Shown here: one piece after another, positions 1 to 11,615 of the stretch | How the letters are laid out: every line of letters starts with the position of its first letter | How positions within the stretch are numbered: the stretch's first letter is position 1 | Assembly: GCA_033085395.1 (NCBI GenBank) | Contig: JANQBS010000051.1 | Coordinates: forward strand, 154,589 to 218,588 | DNA from: Xanthoparmelia taractica | Lineage: Eukaryota > Ascomycota > Lecanoromycetes > Lecanorales > Parmeliaceae | Length of the DNA stretch: 64,000 nt | Direction: 5' to 3' | Position numbers and translations under genes: made by a program | The notes under the pieces: model-generated | The model's input: the letters and a program-made list of their open reading frames with translations, nothing else | Told to the model about the DNA's origin: nothing | The model's database searches: none

Positions 1-1861
1 TGTGATGGGTTGTTTTATAATAAATGCCAACTTTTTGAAAGAAAGCCGGCGCCCTCGCTGTTAGCTTGCTAACTTTGAAAGAAATGCATGCATGAGCGTT
101 GAGAGAAGCGGAGATGTAAGAGTAACAGCTGGTGTGAACCCCACGGAATCTCCGGGATGTGATGGTTTGACAGCTGATGGATCAAGAATTGAATGAACGC
201 AGCCATGTGGCTGTGGGCCTGGATTAAGACTTCGGAGGGTCCTGGATCCTTCGAACATGCACCATCCGATCGTTGCTTGATCCTTGCATCTTAGCATCAG
301 CCGCATCACTGCTGAAGTGACGTGACTCTCGTACGTGCTCGTGTAGCTTGTTCTTCAACGGGAACGTCTGCTTGCAACGTCTGTAAACACAAGATTGCTG
401 TTGTTACCGCGGGGCTGGCAGAGGGTAGGGCTATTTGACGTAGGGACAGTAAGGTGCTACTTCGAAATGCACTTGGATAGGACCAATAGTCGAGTCCCAG
501 CGGCATGGGTCCTGATTGCACTAGTTGTAAGTGACTGCATCGGGGCGTTATGGAACCGGATCGTACGGGAATCCTGCTGCGGCGATATGGAGAGGATAAA
601 GTATGCCGCTATGCGTCCAAGTTGAATGGAAAGAGGCTGGGCGAGTCTCAAATGTATTGTCTGATGTGGCCATGATATTGGTGGACACGTGGTCTAGCGA
701 CTGATCTCTTGGTGTATCGAGTACCTAGTGAAAGGCTCGAATGATGTCAAATATGGTACTCGATAATTGCGAGTGGATATGAGGTCCAGCTTGGGGAACC
801 AAAGTTATTAGGTGTTAACTTGGGCCTTGCAGCAAACGTATAGTTAGTAAACGTACGTCTACGAAAAAGCGCAGCAGTGATGATTCGAGCTCCGGAGATT
901 TTATGCACTGCGAACTTAAGTGGGCATTCTCTGGGATCCCGTGCTTCAGCCCGTTTGTCTTTAGTATTGCCGCTGCGTGGAGGTTGATGCCTCAAAGTAC
1001 TCGGCAGGTTATATGTTACATAGTGCGTAGACTAAGCAGGGATTCTTAGCGTCTCCCAGGAATATGCCACCCTCCTCGGCTACTAAGCCTTGAGTCGGCA
1101 TCACTATACCCTTTACGGTACAAGAGTAGGATAAACTGCGGCTTAGCGTGGCACTAATATATAATCTGCCGCCATGCATCATAATGTCAAGGGTCCAAAA
1201 CAACGTTTGTCAGCTCGGTCCAGGGACGGTGCATACTGTAGTCCGGATGCAGGGGCATATATCCCTGAGCGCTGCGGTGGGATTCGATATTCTCCGTATT
1301 CGACCGACTAGCGGCTGGATGAGAATTTGTGCGCTGAGTGCATGGCACCCTCAGCAAACCCTTCGACGAGTCTCATGGTTCATGGAAATTCCGCTGAGCA
1401 GTCCATATACGTACCCCTTACATTACTTTGAGACTTCTTTTCCGAAGGCGAATGGGGATTCAGTCTAGGAATACGTCCCTGATCATAATTGTAGCTAGCT
1501 GCGATTGCTTGCCCACATGACTGTACCGCAAGTCCATCATCAGCATCCAGCACAGAAGACCTTATCCACGCGTGTGAGGGGGAGGCATTTGGTATCCCCA
1601 ACTGCAACACTATAGTAACATAGTCTTATGGTTGAGTTCCTTAAACATAAGAGTGCATTAGGTTATACAACGCTAACACAATCCTATAACAGTGACTCAC
1701 CCTATCCGGACTGCTCTAAGGCATAGAAGGCCCCGCTCTTGTTTCGTGACAAATCTATGGCACTCTTTTCCAAATCATCCTCTCGTTTAGCTTGTTCATC
1801 ACCAAGCTGAGGTGTTGTGGCTACGGAGCCTGACTTGGTAATTTATATCTGATGACGCAGA
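1..1861. other. No gene recognised
   Basis: About 1.9 kb without a reading frame that resembles a known protein. Open frames on both strands are short (about 60-110 codons), lack any recognisable motif, and do not join through plausible introns. Base composition is balanced, unlike the AT-rich block at the far end of the window. It may be old decayed sequence upstream of the P450 relics. Confidence 0.5.
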
Positions 1862-2900
1862 TTGCAGGCAGAATTTCTTCTTATCTTACAAACACAAAAA
1901 CAATTTTCTCTGAACCGGCTCCAACTGTATCTGACCGAAGATGTTCATCGAGTGGTCCTTGCCAAAGCCCAAAGTGGCGTTTTGCTGCTCTCCATCTTGG
2001 CAATTTTGATAGTGTCCACCAGTTGTGTTTATTACCGGCCCTGCTAAATGTGAGGATGGGCTCGAAATCGCGAACCGGATCTCTAGTTTAGAGCCTCGGG
2101 TGCACGCTCTGATAAGCTTGGCTTTCAAGGCCCGATTGATACTTGATTCAGCATACGAGAAAGTGAGTGGCACCAAGGATTCTTTCTCGAACTTGCTAAT
2201 CAGGATCAGCTCAATGGCAGCGTACACACAATTGCTCGGGGATAGCTTGATTTGGTTGCGCTTCCATTAAAAACCATCCCCGAAAATATGATCAGCTCGA
2301 AGAGAGCTCATGTCTACAATTTGATTGGCCATTTCAATGGAACGAACGTTGTTACAGGGACAGACCTTTCTACCAAGCCATATAACAAAAATTGACGTCT
2401 ACACTGCGCCGCCTACTGAAGCCCATGGAAGCCCGCATTGGGAAGGCAATTGAGCAAACCTTTCCAAAAGGAATTTGGGACTTGGAGCACAATCATGCTG
2501 ATGGGTAAGATCCCTCATTCTATTAGTGTGACAACATCTCTGGTAGCCGTTGGTGCTCCGCTCTGCGATATTCAGGAATACGTTGGGTTGACTTCGGAGC
2601 ACGGAAAGCATCGCAAGCAGCCCATTGAGACTAGCGCCCTAATACCAGACCGAGACTTGCACATAATTATTACTGCCACAGTGGTTTTGCGACTGATCCC
2701 ACCATTTCTCCGGCCTCTGATCGTGTGGTTACTCCCGGCCAAATGGCGTCTGGAGCAAAGCTTCATTAGCATGGTAAGCTTCGTTGTGTCTGAAGCTCAT
2801 TAGTGCTAGGAACTAAAACCCCCTTAAAGCTTCTGACTTGCTCACATGGATGATTGAAGAGGCTCGAAATCAGCAAGAAATGATCCACATTTGCTCACCC
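1862..2900 (+). pseudogene. Decayed cytochrome P450 (ent-kaurene-oxidase-like), fragments only
   Basis: P450-like pieces lie in several frames. A hydrophobic stretch near 1970-2030 could be the N-terminal membrane anchor. Around 2400-2460 one frame reads LKPMEARIGKAIEQTFP, the usual region before the B-C helices. From about 2480 another frame gives a segment resembling VGAPLCDIQEYVGL, followed at 2690-2750 by LRLIPPFLRPLIVWLLP and at 2840 by LTWMIEEA. These match the middle of fungal ent-kaurene-oxidase-type P450s in the right order. The I-helix, ExxR and heme-Cys parts are not found, and frames change several times, so this is a relic. It lies directly upstream of a second, better-preserved P450 pseudogene of a different subfamily. 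Family assignment is from remembered motifs; the anchor region is the least certain part. Confidence 0.42.
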
Positions 2901-3167
2901 TGCTTCAGGCCGTCATTACCGCGCTTGCTGTTCTTTGCGCTGAAAAGGCAGAGGGTCTCTCCTGGCAATTGCCTGAGCTCGCAAAATGGCCACCATGCCT
3001 TGGTGTCGCAGGAACTATAATGAAGACTATGACATGGAGGAAGAACTACCATGCTGCTCAGGCAGCTCAATTTCCGGTCTTCTGCTAACCGTAAAACCTA
3101 GATTTTGCAGACTTTGGACGCAAAGCTGATGTGAAAAAGCGTTCACATCACAGATGTGTGGTGGTTG

Positions 3168-4839
3168 ATGCTGTACAAGCTATTCATTCCGCTCTTCAAG
3201 CTGATGCCGCAGGCCTGGAAGAATCAATGGCTACCGTGAGTATCTTCTCCGTTGGCCACTCATATTCAAACTGTGGCTCAAGTCAGTCAGGATGGTCGAA
3301 ATCTAGAATATCTGGAAGGCCGGTCATCAGCCCTTCGAAGAAGTGGGCAGTGATAACTTTGTACTGGCGACCCCAAATGGGAACATGCTTTGGACTTCTG
3401 ACCCTTCGGTGGTAAGACAGCTCCTCATTCAGCACGACAAGTCCCTTGTTCCGGTAGAGATGATCAGATTTTATGATATTTGGGGGCCTACTGTGGGCTC
3501 GGTGGAGGGCGAAGGGTCGAAGAACCACCGCAGAGTGATCGCTTCTGCATTTACACCAGCTACCAACACTGCTGTATGGAAGGAAGCCATGGACCAGACT
3601 CAGGCGCTTGTGAACCATTGGATTGAAGATGGATCAATCATCCCCGTAGTCAGAGAATGGACTTCGAGATTGGCTCTCCATGTGATCTCTGGCGTATTTT
3701 TCCATAAGCCTCTCAAATGGGAGGGTAACACTCCCAATGCGACACCGTCAGCCCCGGGCACCGTGTCTCGTACGAAGAGGCACTTTTCACCGTTGTTGCG
3801 CGCTTAGGAACAATCTTCATGACCCCACGTGCGATACTCGGTATGGTTCCGTTGCAGTTCTTCAGCGAAGCATACGTTGCGTTCACAGAATGGACAAAGT
3901 ACATGCAAGAGCTTCGCGAGAGTGCTGTTTCCCAGATCGAAGAGGTCGCAGCTAAAAAGAACAAAAGCATTCTTGGTGAGGTCTTTCCATTTCGACGCGC
4001 AAATTTTACCGATTCACTGATTCCATGTAGAATCTATCGTTGTTGCAGGAACGCCAGGGCCAACAAGACCAGAGGGTCGACCTTTACCTGAAAAGAGGGT
4101 CCTAGGCAACATCTTTTTCGCCTTACTGGCCCGGCATGAAACAACGGGCAATAGTCTGGCCTTTACCTTGCTCCTGCTCGCAATCTATCCGGAGTATCAG
4201 AAAGATTTATAAGCAGAATTGGACCGTCAGCTAGGAGGACGCTTAAAGCAAGACTGGACCATCGAAAAGGACTATCCAGCACTACAGAAAGGCTACACCG
4301 GGGCGGTCCTACAAGAAGTCTTGCGTCTGTACTGTGTCATTCAATTCATCATGAGGCAAACGGTCGCAGCCACGACCGTCGTTGACTCCAGTGGGATAAC
4401 ACATGTGATTCCGGAGAATAAACTCTGCCTGATCGACTTCACCGCCGCCTTTCAGAACCCCAAAACATGGCCCGAGCGCCAAATCTCAGCTGAGCGACGG
4501 CATGAGCTGCGTAACTCGCCCGCATACCACTTTGACCCTTCGAGATGGCTTGACGCCGGTAGCGATGACCTCAAAAGCGCGAAAAACAGCACATCAGTGT
4601 ATTGGCCGTTCGGGCAGGGTCCACGCGCTTGTATTGGAAGGCAATTCGCGCAAGTGGAGATGACTGCCGTTCTGGCAACGCTTTTCATGGACCACTCCCT
4701 GGAGCTTGTGGTAGATGAGGAGACGACGCGAGCTTGCGGCAGCGGTCCGAAACGGGCGTGGGAGAAGACTCGGGATAGGGCGTTCAGGCCGCTTATTGGG
4801 AATGTTGAGTGTAACATAACTATATATCTGCTGAAGTAG
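3168..4839 (+). pseudogene. Recently inactivated fungal cytochrome P450
   Basis: Exons 3168-3235, 3291-3975 and 4031-4839, with introns of 55 bp each, reconstruct an about 520-residue microsomal P450, the normal family length. The hydrophobic start MLYKLFIPLF, the I-helix ARHETTGNS, the ExxR helix LQEVLRL and the heme loop FGQGPRACIG are all present. Three lesions break it: TAG at 3304-3306 and TAA at 4210-4212, each where a Gln codon would be expected, and a one-base deletion near 3754-3759, after which the frame resumes as HRVSYEEAL. With that base restored the total is exactly 521 codons, so no other indel is needed. All catalytic motifs survive, so inactivation looks recent. The substrate cannot be told. 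It is distinct from the older relic just upstream. Confidence 0.85.
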
Positions 4840-5371
4840 TTGCCGATTAAGGTCGTGAATCGTACTGGTTAGGATATTTCGTTGGAAGGGCTGAAGGAGC
4901 TGATAATTAACGGCGAGGGGAATAATACGTTACCTGCCATTTCTCACTTCTGTAGAGCCTGGGCTCTCTCATTCTCAACTGGCTAGCACCTTCGCTCTTG
5001 ATTTCACGTCAGTGACCTAATTCTAGGGGCCCATTTCGAACATTTTGCCAGAAATCACGTTTTACCTTCACAGCCTACTGCACGGTACCGATAGCCTAGT
5101 CGCAGAATAGATTGGTAGTCAACTTCTGAAGGGTCTGCTTGGAGCAGATATGGATGGTAGTTTCCCAATTGATACCCTAACCCTAACGCCCGATACCCGC
5201 CTAAGCTAGCCCATCTTCCTCTATTCTAGCGTCAAAATTCGGGATTGGCGTACCTCTTGCTGGTGGACATTATTCCATCCGCTCTTGGTTCGACGAATTT
5301 AATTCACGCTGTTCACACCTCAGAGACTAATAGTTTGTATTCCTGGACTCCAGAAGTTGTTGAATGCAAAC
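4840..5371. other. Intergenic spacer with a short CCCTAA run
   Basis: No coding frame seen between the P450 pseudogene and the GDI start. Near 5173-5186 there are just over two units of CCCTAA, the fungal telomeric hexamer. This is too short to be called a telomere or a clear interstitial telomeric tract. The downstream part must hold the GDI promoter and 5' leader. Confidence 0.5.
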
Positions 5372-7142
5372 ATGGATGAGGTTGCCCCAGAATATGACGT
5401 GGTTGTGCTTGGAACAGGTCAAAGGGGTCCCACCTAAGCAGCAGACGTAGTGTGCTAATAGAATACCAGGCTTGACAGAATGTGTGCTTTCGGGGTATGT
5501 CCGAGGCTTCGTGCGTAGCTCATAGCTGCTACTGACTCAATTCTACAGTGTCATGAGCGTAAAGGGAAAGAAAGTACTACACATTGATAGGAATGACCAC
5601 TATGGCGGGTACGTTACCTTTTGTACTTCTCTAGAGACGATTACTGATCAAAATAGTGAATCTGCCTCCTTAAATATCGAAGCTGTACGTATGACAACGG
5701 ACTACTGCATTTACCATTTTCTAAGGCGCAACAGCTTTTCAAGAGATACGGCAATTATAGCAAAGGCGAGGAACCATGGAAGAAATATGGTCGCGTAAAC
5801 GACTGGAACGTGGATTTGGTACCGAAGCTTCTCATGTCAAACGGCGAATTGACGAACATCCTGGTCTCGACGGACGTCACTAGATACCTTGAGTTCAAGC
5901 AGATCGCGGGGAGCTATGTTCAGCAAGGAAGTGGTACAAGAGCGACGGTGGCGAAGGTTCCATCGGATGCAGGCGAGGCGTTGCGGTCACCCTTAATGGG
6001 TCTCTTCGAGAAGAGGAGGGCAAAAAAATTTCTCGAGTGGGTTGGGGCCTTCAAGGAGGACGATCCGTCAACCTATGGAGGTAGGGCGAAATGCTACCAG
6101 CCAGTGAAGGAAAACTTCCGTTGACAAAACTATAGGCCTCGACCTAAATCGGTGTACGATGAAGGAAGTTTACGACAAGTTCGGTCTAGAAGCAACTACT
6201 CGCGACTTCATTGGCCACTCAATGGCTCTGTACCAGACTGATGAATACATCAACCAGAAAGGTGCTGCGAAAGAGACTGTCGTCAGAATCCGACTCTATG
6301 TCAATTCAATGGCACGCTATGGGAAATCTCCTTACATTTACCCTCTCTACGGTCTCGGCGAGCTGCCGCAAGGCTTCGCACGTCTGTCAGCCATTTACGG
6401 TGGAACTTACATGCTGAATACGAACATTGACGAGATCGAATATGAGAATGGAAAAGTGTCAGGTATCAAAGCAACGATGCGCGAAAGAAGCGAGGACAGC
6501 GAAGGCATGAAGTTCTCAACAAAAACCAAAAAGATCATTGCGGACCCATCGTACTTCCCTGGAAAGGTCCAGGTTGTCGCACACTTACTTAAAGCCATCT
6601 GCATCCTCACGCATCCCGTAGCACACACGGATAACAGCGACTCTGCTCAATTGATCATACCTCAATCGCAGGTCGGCCGAAGAAACGGTACCCTCAAGTC
6701 GAGAGATTTGTCGTTCTCATACTTAGCTAACGTCTCCAGATATCTATATTGCCATTGTTTCTTCTGCCCACAACGTTTGTCCTAAAGGCTACTACATCGC
6801 CATTGTCTCCACGATTGCTGAAGGCTCCAGTAACCATCACCTTGAGCTACAACCCGGCTTCGACAGACTTGGAAAGATCGAGGAGAAATTTATGGGCCCG
6901 CCAATACCTCTTTACGAGCCACTAGAAAGTGGGAGGAATGACAACATCTTCATCTCGAAGAGTTACGATGCTACCAGTCACTTTGAGACTACGACTGGTA
7001 TGCTATCCTGTCGCTCTTTAGAGGGCCGCTTAAGCTGATTGATACCATAGACGATGTGAGAGATATCTACCGCCGGGCTGAGCAGGAGGAGCTCGTCGTC
7101 GAAGGGCTGAGGGAGGGTGATAATCTGGTTGGGCAGGAATAG
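5372..7142 (+). CDS. GDI1: Rab GDP-dissociation inhibitor
   Basis: Eight exons (5372-5417, 5470-5494, 5549-5608, 5657-5684, 5735-6080, 6136-6687, 6740-6997, 7051-7142) encode a 468-residue protein. It extracts GDP-bound, prenylated Rab/Ypt GTPases from membranes and recycles them in vesicle traffic. The match to fungal GDI runs end to end: dinucleotide-like start YDVVVLGTG, then HIDRNDHYGG, RVNDWNVDLVPK, the Rab-binding SYVQQGSG, YPLYGLGELPQGFARLSAIYGG, and the C-terminal SHFETTTDDVRDIY. All phases agree and no lesion was found. Intron 1 has an unusual donor (GTCAAA); the others are ordinary. Normally an essential single-copy gene in fungi, it sits between two broken genes, which argues against generally poor sequence quality here. 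Small departures such as YVNSMARYG, where YGNSVARYG is usual, are conservative. Confidence 0.95.
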
Positions 7143-7842
7143 AGAATAAATGGGTTCGCAAGAATGTAACGTCTGCACACGTCCCGTTCAGGAAACTTAG
7201 ATGTACTTGCAGATCAGCATCTGGGCCTCAGTCTTGGTCACAATCTGAAGAACCTTCTGCTAGCATGGAGACAGATTGGAGGTTCCCTTTCTGGTCCAAA
7301 TGATATTGGCCTGTCTACCTACACTCATCCACTTTTGCTCTCACCGTTCAACCTTTGACCGCCAACCCATGTCCATATCTAAGATTTTATTCTCCATTGT
7401 CTTTCTTGTGGCTTCATGCTAACCATACATTTTCTTTCGCCTCAGTCAAGTCATCAGCCTTGATGCTTATGGTATGTTCACATCACGTCACTCATCGTTA
7501 AGTCGCGCCAATAACCTTCCCCTACAGGAGGTCCACCTTCCTCCTTCTACACTCCAATTCCGTGAGCTCAAAGACTCCTGCCAGTCTCTGAAACCTTCGG
7601 CCAGTGTTTAATACGATCCAGAGCTCATCCAAGGGCTTAGAAAGCAAGAAAGCTTGCGTCAGTGATCTCAATCCACCAATCATCTCTTTCATACCAACGG
7701 CTGAAGCTTTAAACAGGTCGGCCATCAGAGTCTTTCGGCTTTATTGCTCGAACCAACGTCCTCACTGACTGCCGCTTTTCATTTATTTCCTTCAGAAGTT
7801 CAGCACGGATCTAAGCTCGAAAGCGCCGCGACGCGAGCAAAA
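7143..7842. other. Intergenic, nothing recognised
   Basis: GDI 3' region and the upstream region of the BTB gene. Only short motif-less frames are present. It is moderately pyrimidine-rich on the plus strand near 7330-7560, as is common in fungal promoters. Confidence 0.5.
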
Positions 7843-8622
7843 ATGGCAGGCGCTTCTATCTCAGGGTAACGTCGCCTTGTAATATATATTCCCATCAAGG
7901 CTAACAGAACTGGAAAGCTGCTTGACTGGCGAAACGATCAAGCTCTATGTTGGACCAAAAGGCAAACAGTACAGCGTCCATGTAACCCTTCTACCGAATA
8001 TGAATGGTTCCGCAAGAAAATATTCCCTTACGGCGACAATAGCGCGAGCCGATACTCCATCAGTCTCGTTAAGGAGGACCCCGAAGCCTTTGAGCTTCTG
8101 CTTATTTGGCTTTACCGGAAGACTCTCAAAGCCATTTCCACCACTGAGGAGGAGGTCGCTCAGCGAGAGGCGGCCCTATACATTAGCTTGTACCTCAGAG
8201 CATGTGACTGGAAAATCCTCGAGTTGCAGGACGCGCTTATAGACGAGCTGAGACTTCGAAAAACCTGTGAATATGGATTCTTCCCACGAAAGCTCATCAA
8301 GAAAATCTACGAGAGCACAGAGTCGCCCTCACCGCTCCGCTCTTACATTGTCGACAGTTTCCTCCACAAGGGCATTAAATGGAATGAAGGCGCAAGACTT
8401 ACAGACCCGGTCACTGCCAGTCTCTTTCTAACCCGTAAGCGTGCGCTCAAAAACCAACTGGACGCTGGCAACCAGGACTTCGTGCTCGATTGCTACGAAG
8501 CTCTGTTCCAGCTCTGCGCGAGATCGAAGATCCGTGACCCAGATCGCAGGACCGGTTGTGTCTATCACAGGCATGTGGAGGCGGGAAAATGCCCGGCGTT
8601 GGAGGGAAAGCGCCCGTCGTGA
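7843..8622 (+). pseudogene. BTB/POZ-domain protein with a frameshift
   Basis: Start ATG at 7843. Exon 1 is 7843-7865, an intron of 52 bp follows, and exon 2 begins at 7918, giving SGCLTGETIKLYVGPKGKQYSVHV, the N-terminal strand of fungal BTB proteins. Near 7993-8000 the frame must shift by one missing base to continue as EYEWFRKKIFPYG and then through FELLLIWLYRKT, the rest of the BTB fold. The tail has FVLDCYEALFQLCARSKIRDPD and a CVYH motif, as in the large fungal BTB family. With one base restored the gene is 243 codons. Fungal members are mostly uncharacterised; BTB domains dimerise and often recruit cullin-3 ligases. A one-base assembly error is the alternative explanation. Confidence 0.65.
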
Positions 8623-9899
8623 GCGGGGAAGGGCGAGAAGGCATGGGAGACTCGCGGGATATTGGAGTGAGGTATTGATTGCGGATATGGTGGCAGGACT
8701 TGAAGCAACTAATCTGAGGGCACGCGTTCGTGCGTTCGAGAAGCATCCTCATTTACTCGAGGGCGACAACGGCTAAGCTTTGGCTCCCTCCATAAGAGAT
8801 GCAGGGCTCGGTGCCGACATGGTTTTTTGATCTGGCATACTCTACTCATAAAGCTTGTTCCTTTCTTCTCATGCCTGCTCCCTTCCTCCCTAAGCAAGAT
8901 TAGTAGCTTGCATGCTACACCAGCGAACGAAGACTCTTGCGCTTTGGCAAAAGCGTGGCACGTTGTTAGTTCTCCTGATACAATAATAGATGGAAAAATC
9001 GGTCGGTTTCGTTCCTTCAGGCCTAACGAACGGAAGTATATACCTTACCTCATGTAGCTATCTCTTACATCTTCCACAGCGACAACAATCAAAGCCCGGT
9101 CTACGTACTCGTACGATGGCGCTATCTATAACATCCATCTTTGATAGCCCATAATCTGGATTGCGCAAACCCGCGATCTATCTATCTGGCTACCTGTCTG
9201 TCTATCTCACTTGCCTATGCCCATACCATCTATATCATGGCATATGGATACGCTCTCCTCTATCCTCTATCCCCTATCCTTTCCCTTTCTCCTCTTTGCT
9301 CCCACACACAACTTCCACGCCTCTCAACGGCTCGGTTGTAATCGTGTACGTTTGGCACCAGGGCAACTTGGCAGCTATGTTAGGTTATGTTTGGTTGGGT
9401 AGATAGGTAGATAGATAGATAGATAGATGGTATTCGGAAGGAGGGAGGGAGGGAGAGACGGAGTGGGTTTATTATGTGCTGCGAGGTCATGTGTGTGTGT
9501 GAAAAGGGGATTGCCGAGTGTTGGGATTAGTCAGTCAATTAGTTGGTTGGGAATGCTGTTTGCGGTGGCGTGGTTGTTTCAACGGCGGCACGTAGGAGTT
9601 AAACAGCTAGGTTCTGCTTGATAGGACACAAATGGGTCGTTTTTGGTATTCGGAAAGAGAAGAGGAAAATGCTTGAGTAAGTTGATTGGGTTGAGTAGAG
9701 TAGAGTAGACTAATGAGAGCTGTGCACTTCTATCAGAAAGATGGATGTGACTATGGTATGGTACAATGCCGCTGCTGTAAAACGCCCGCCTTCGTGGGGT
9801 ATCTCTGATGCTATGCTATGCTCTGAGAAAAACAAAAAAAGAAAAGAAAAGAAAATGAACGGGCTGATCCTTCGTGCTGATGGAAAAGCACACAGGCAA
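8623..9899. other. Intergenic with short simple repeats
   Basis: No gene seen. Contains a pyrimidine-rich TATC/CTAT stretch around 9176-9300, a GATA run at about 9401-9429, and an A-rich patch at 9829-9856. The end nearest 9900 is the 3' region of the MOB gene on the minus strand. Confidence 0.55.
9401..9429. repeat. GATA tetranucleotide microsatellite
   Basis: A (GATA)n run of about six to seven units with one interruption near its start. Simple-sequence repeat in intergenic DNA. Confidence 0.8.
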
Positions 9900-11267
9900 C
9901 TATGCCTCGGTCCCTGCCTCGTTCTCCATATCACGGTGGATGGCTGTGACGACGGAGGCGGTGTCATCCTCATCGCCTGCCCCTTTCCCCGTCTCGTCTC
10001 CACCCTCATCCTTCTTCGCCTTCTTCTCCTCAGTTGCAGGACCCACTCCCCCCTGGACAGTCGGCTCGTTCCCAGTCGTTCCCGTCGAATCATCCTTCTT
10101 CTCCGCTGCGTTTGAGATCTGAGCTAGAGGTCCGCCCTTCTCTTTGACAGGCGACTCGGACTCGTCTTCCTCTCCTTCAGCAATGGTACCGACAGCCGAA
10201 CCAACGGACGGTGTATGCTTGTGACGTCTCGTGGTCGCGCCCGCAACCTGAAGCCCACTAGCGTCCTCTTCACCCTCATCATCGCCTGTCTTCTTCATCA
10301 CAACTTTCTCTTGACGATGGTGCTCCACCTCCGCTTTGGACGGCAAGCCCTCGGCCTCGGGTGGGATCGTGTAGTTGTCTTCTTGGATGAGCCCGTAGAC
10401 GTCACAGACGGTCTTGAATAGCGTGTAGATTCCTCCACTCCCCTCGACGGGCCAGAACACGCCCTCGCGATGTTGGAACCATGCGTGTGCGAAGATGCGG
10501 TAGACGCGCCTCATGACGTTGGTGATGTTGCGTACGGCGGTCTGATGGCCGGGACTGTCTTGCGGGCCGAGCGTCATGCGGCTGGGGAAAAGCTTGACGG
10601 AGGTGAGGATGTCGCCAGCCCAGTCGAGAGTGTGGATGCAGTAGTCGACCGCGCAGCAAGCTTTGGGTGTCTCGTGTACGGCGCACAGGTACTGCCATTC
10701 TGAGGCTCGCATTTCAGGGCATGAGGCTGCTGAGCAGGCTGGTTCGATCTTGGTTAGGAGTGCGACGAGGAGGTCGTTGGCGTGCTGGGTCAGAAAGCGA
10801 GTGAGCTCATAAAGCCAAAGTGAGCGGTCGATGTTGGCAGGTGGGGTGGCGATGAGCATGGCCGTCTCATGTGTGAGGGGCACAGTTGCTGTAGGATCAG
10901 TTGTGGAACGGGTGTGCTCGTAGTGCAGGGCTTTCAGATGCTCTTGAAGCTGGAAGGGTGAGTCGAGCTGTGTATTGATCAGATGAGTGATTCCGGACGG
11001 GGTTACGCTGAAGATGACGGCAGGTGGGCCTACTTGGTGGAGGGGGACCACAGGGGGACCGGATGCCATGTCCGCCGCCTTCGTCCCCGGGCGGATCCTC
11101 CTCGTTGCTCCCTGGTCGAGGTTCGCAGAATCGTCAGCTTCTGCAATGATGGGTCCGGGTTCACCAGCCATTCCAGGCGACTGTGGTCCAGCGATCTGGA
11201 CTTCGGGTGCGGGTGGGGGGCTATAAGCTCGTGGTGAGCTGGAAGGTGAAGGAGGAGCAGCAACCAT
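9900..11267 (-). CDS. mob3: MOB3/phocein-family STRIPAK protein
   Basis: Mob1/phocein family adaptor, most like the phocein-type MOB3 of filamentous ascomycetes. In those fungi it is part of the STRIPAK phosphatase-kinase complex that controls hyphal fusion and fruiting-body development. An N-terminal Pro/Ser-rich stretch leads to a RIRPGTKAADMA motif. The Mob domain then runs from about residue 79 to 283 and carries the zinc-binding set, including CPEMRASEWQYLC, HETPKACCAVDYCIHTLDW and HAWFQH. A long Lys/Glu/Asp-rich tail follows, as in fungal MOB3. Positions 10968-11033 look like a 66-bp intron (GTAGGC...ACACAG) that is also open in frame; removing it joins PLHQ to LDSPFQLQEHL and leaves 433 residues. 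I chose the ATG at 11267. The frame stays open upstream to an ATG at 11534, so a longer N terminus is possible. Confidence 0.85.
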   Translation of the reverse strand: MVAAPPSPSSSPRAYSPPPAPEVQIAGPQSPGMAGEPGPIIAEADDSANLDQGATRRIRPGTKAADMASGPPVVPLHQVGPPAVIFSVTPSGITHLINTQLDSPFQLQEHLKALHYEHTRSTTDPTATVPLTHETAMLIATPPANIDRSLWLYELTRFLTQHANDLLVALLTKIEPACSAASCPEMRASEWQYLCAVHETPKACCAVDYCIHTLDWAGDILTSVKLFPSRMTLGPQDSPGHQTAVRNITNVMRRVYRIFAHAWFQHREGVFWPVEGSGGIYTLFKTVCDVYGLIQEDNYTIPPEAEGLPSKAEVEHHRQEKVVMKKTGDDEGEEDASGLQVAGATTRRHKHTPSVGSAVGTIAEGEEDESESPVKEKGGPLAQISNAAEKKDDSTGTTGNEPTVQGGVGPATEEKKAKKDEGGDETGKGAGDEDDTASVVTAIHRDMENEAGTEA

Positions 11268-11615
11268 CTTGCCGGTTCTTGTGTCAAAGAGACGTTTTTT
11301 TATATGTTTTTGATAGTGTTTGCGTGGTGTAGTGACTGGAGAGATTGAGAGTGTTTGTAGACACTCCCCTGAGCAGTCAGTCGTTGGCTTGCTACACCAA
11401 ACGCATGTTGGTGTGTGTTCAGAGGAAGCCTCAGTCGCATGTTCCTCGTTAGCGTGATGATCGACAGAGTCCTGGACTTGACCAGTCGGCAGAATCTCGG
11501 GCACGGAGGCTCCCGCCTTGGCATCAGAGGCCATTAGTAGGGTGAGCAAATGTTCTTTGTTGGATTGTGGTTAACAAAAAGGGAGCAATAAGAGCGATAG
11601 ATTTTGTTTTGGAAA
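11268..11615. promoter_or_regulatory. Shared divergent promoter, MOB3 and ZNG1
   Basis: The minus-strand MOB gene (start 11267) and the plus-strand zinc-GTPase gene (start 11616) are head to head with 348 bp between them, or about 80 bp if the upstream MOB ATG at 11534 is used. On the minus strand a TATA-like CATATAAAAAA lies near 11294-11305, close to the downstream MOB ATG, so it may be part of a leader rather than a true TATA box. Co-regulation is only suggested by the arrangement. Confidence 0.4.

Noticed and set aside
5173..5186. CCCTAACCCTAA telomere-like run
   Set aside because: Only about two units with no further repeats and housekeeping genes on one side; chance occurrence is likely.
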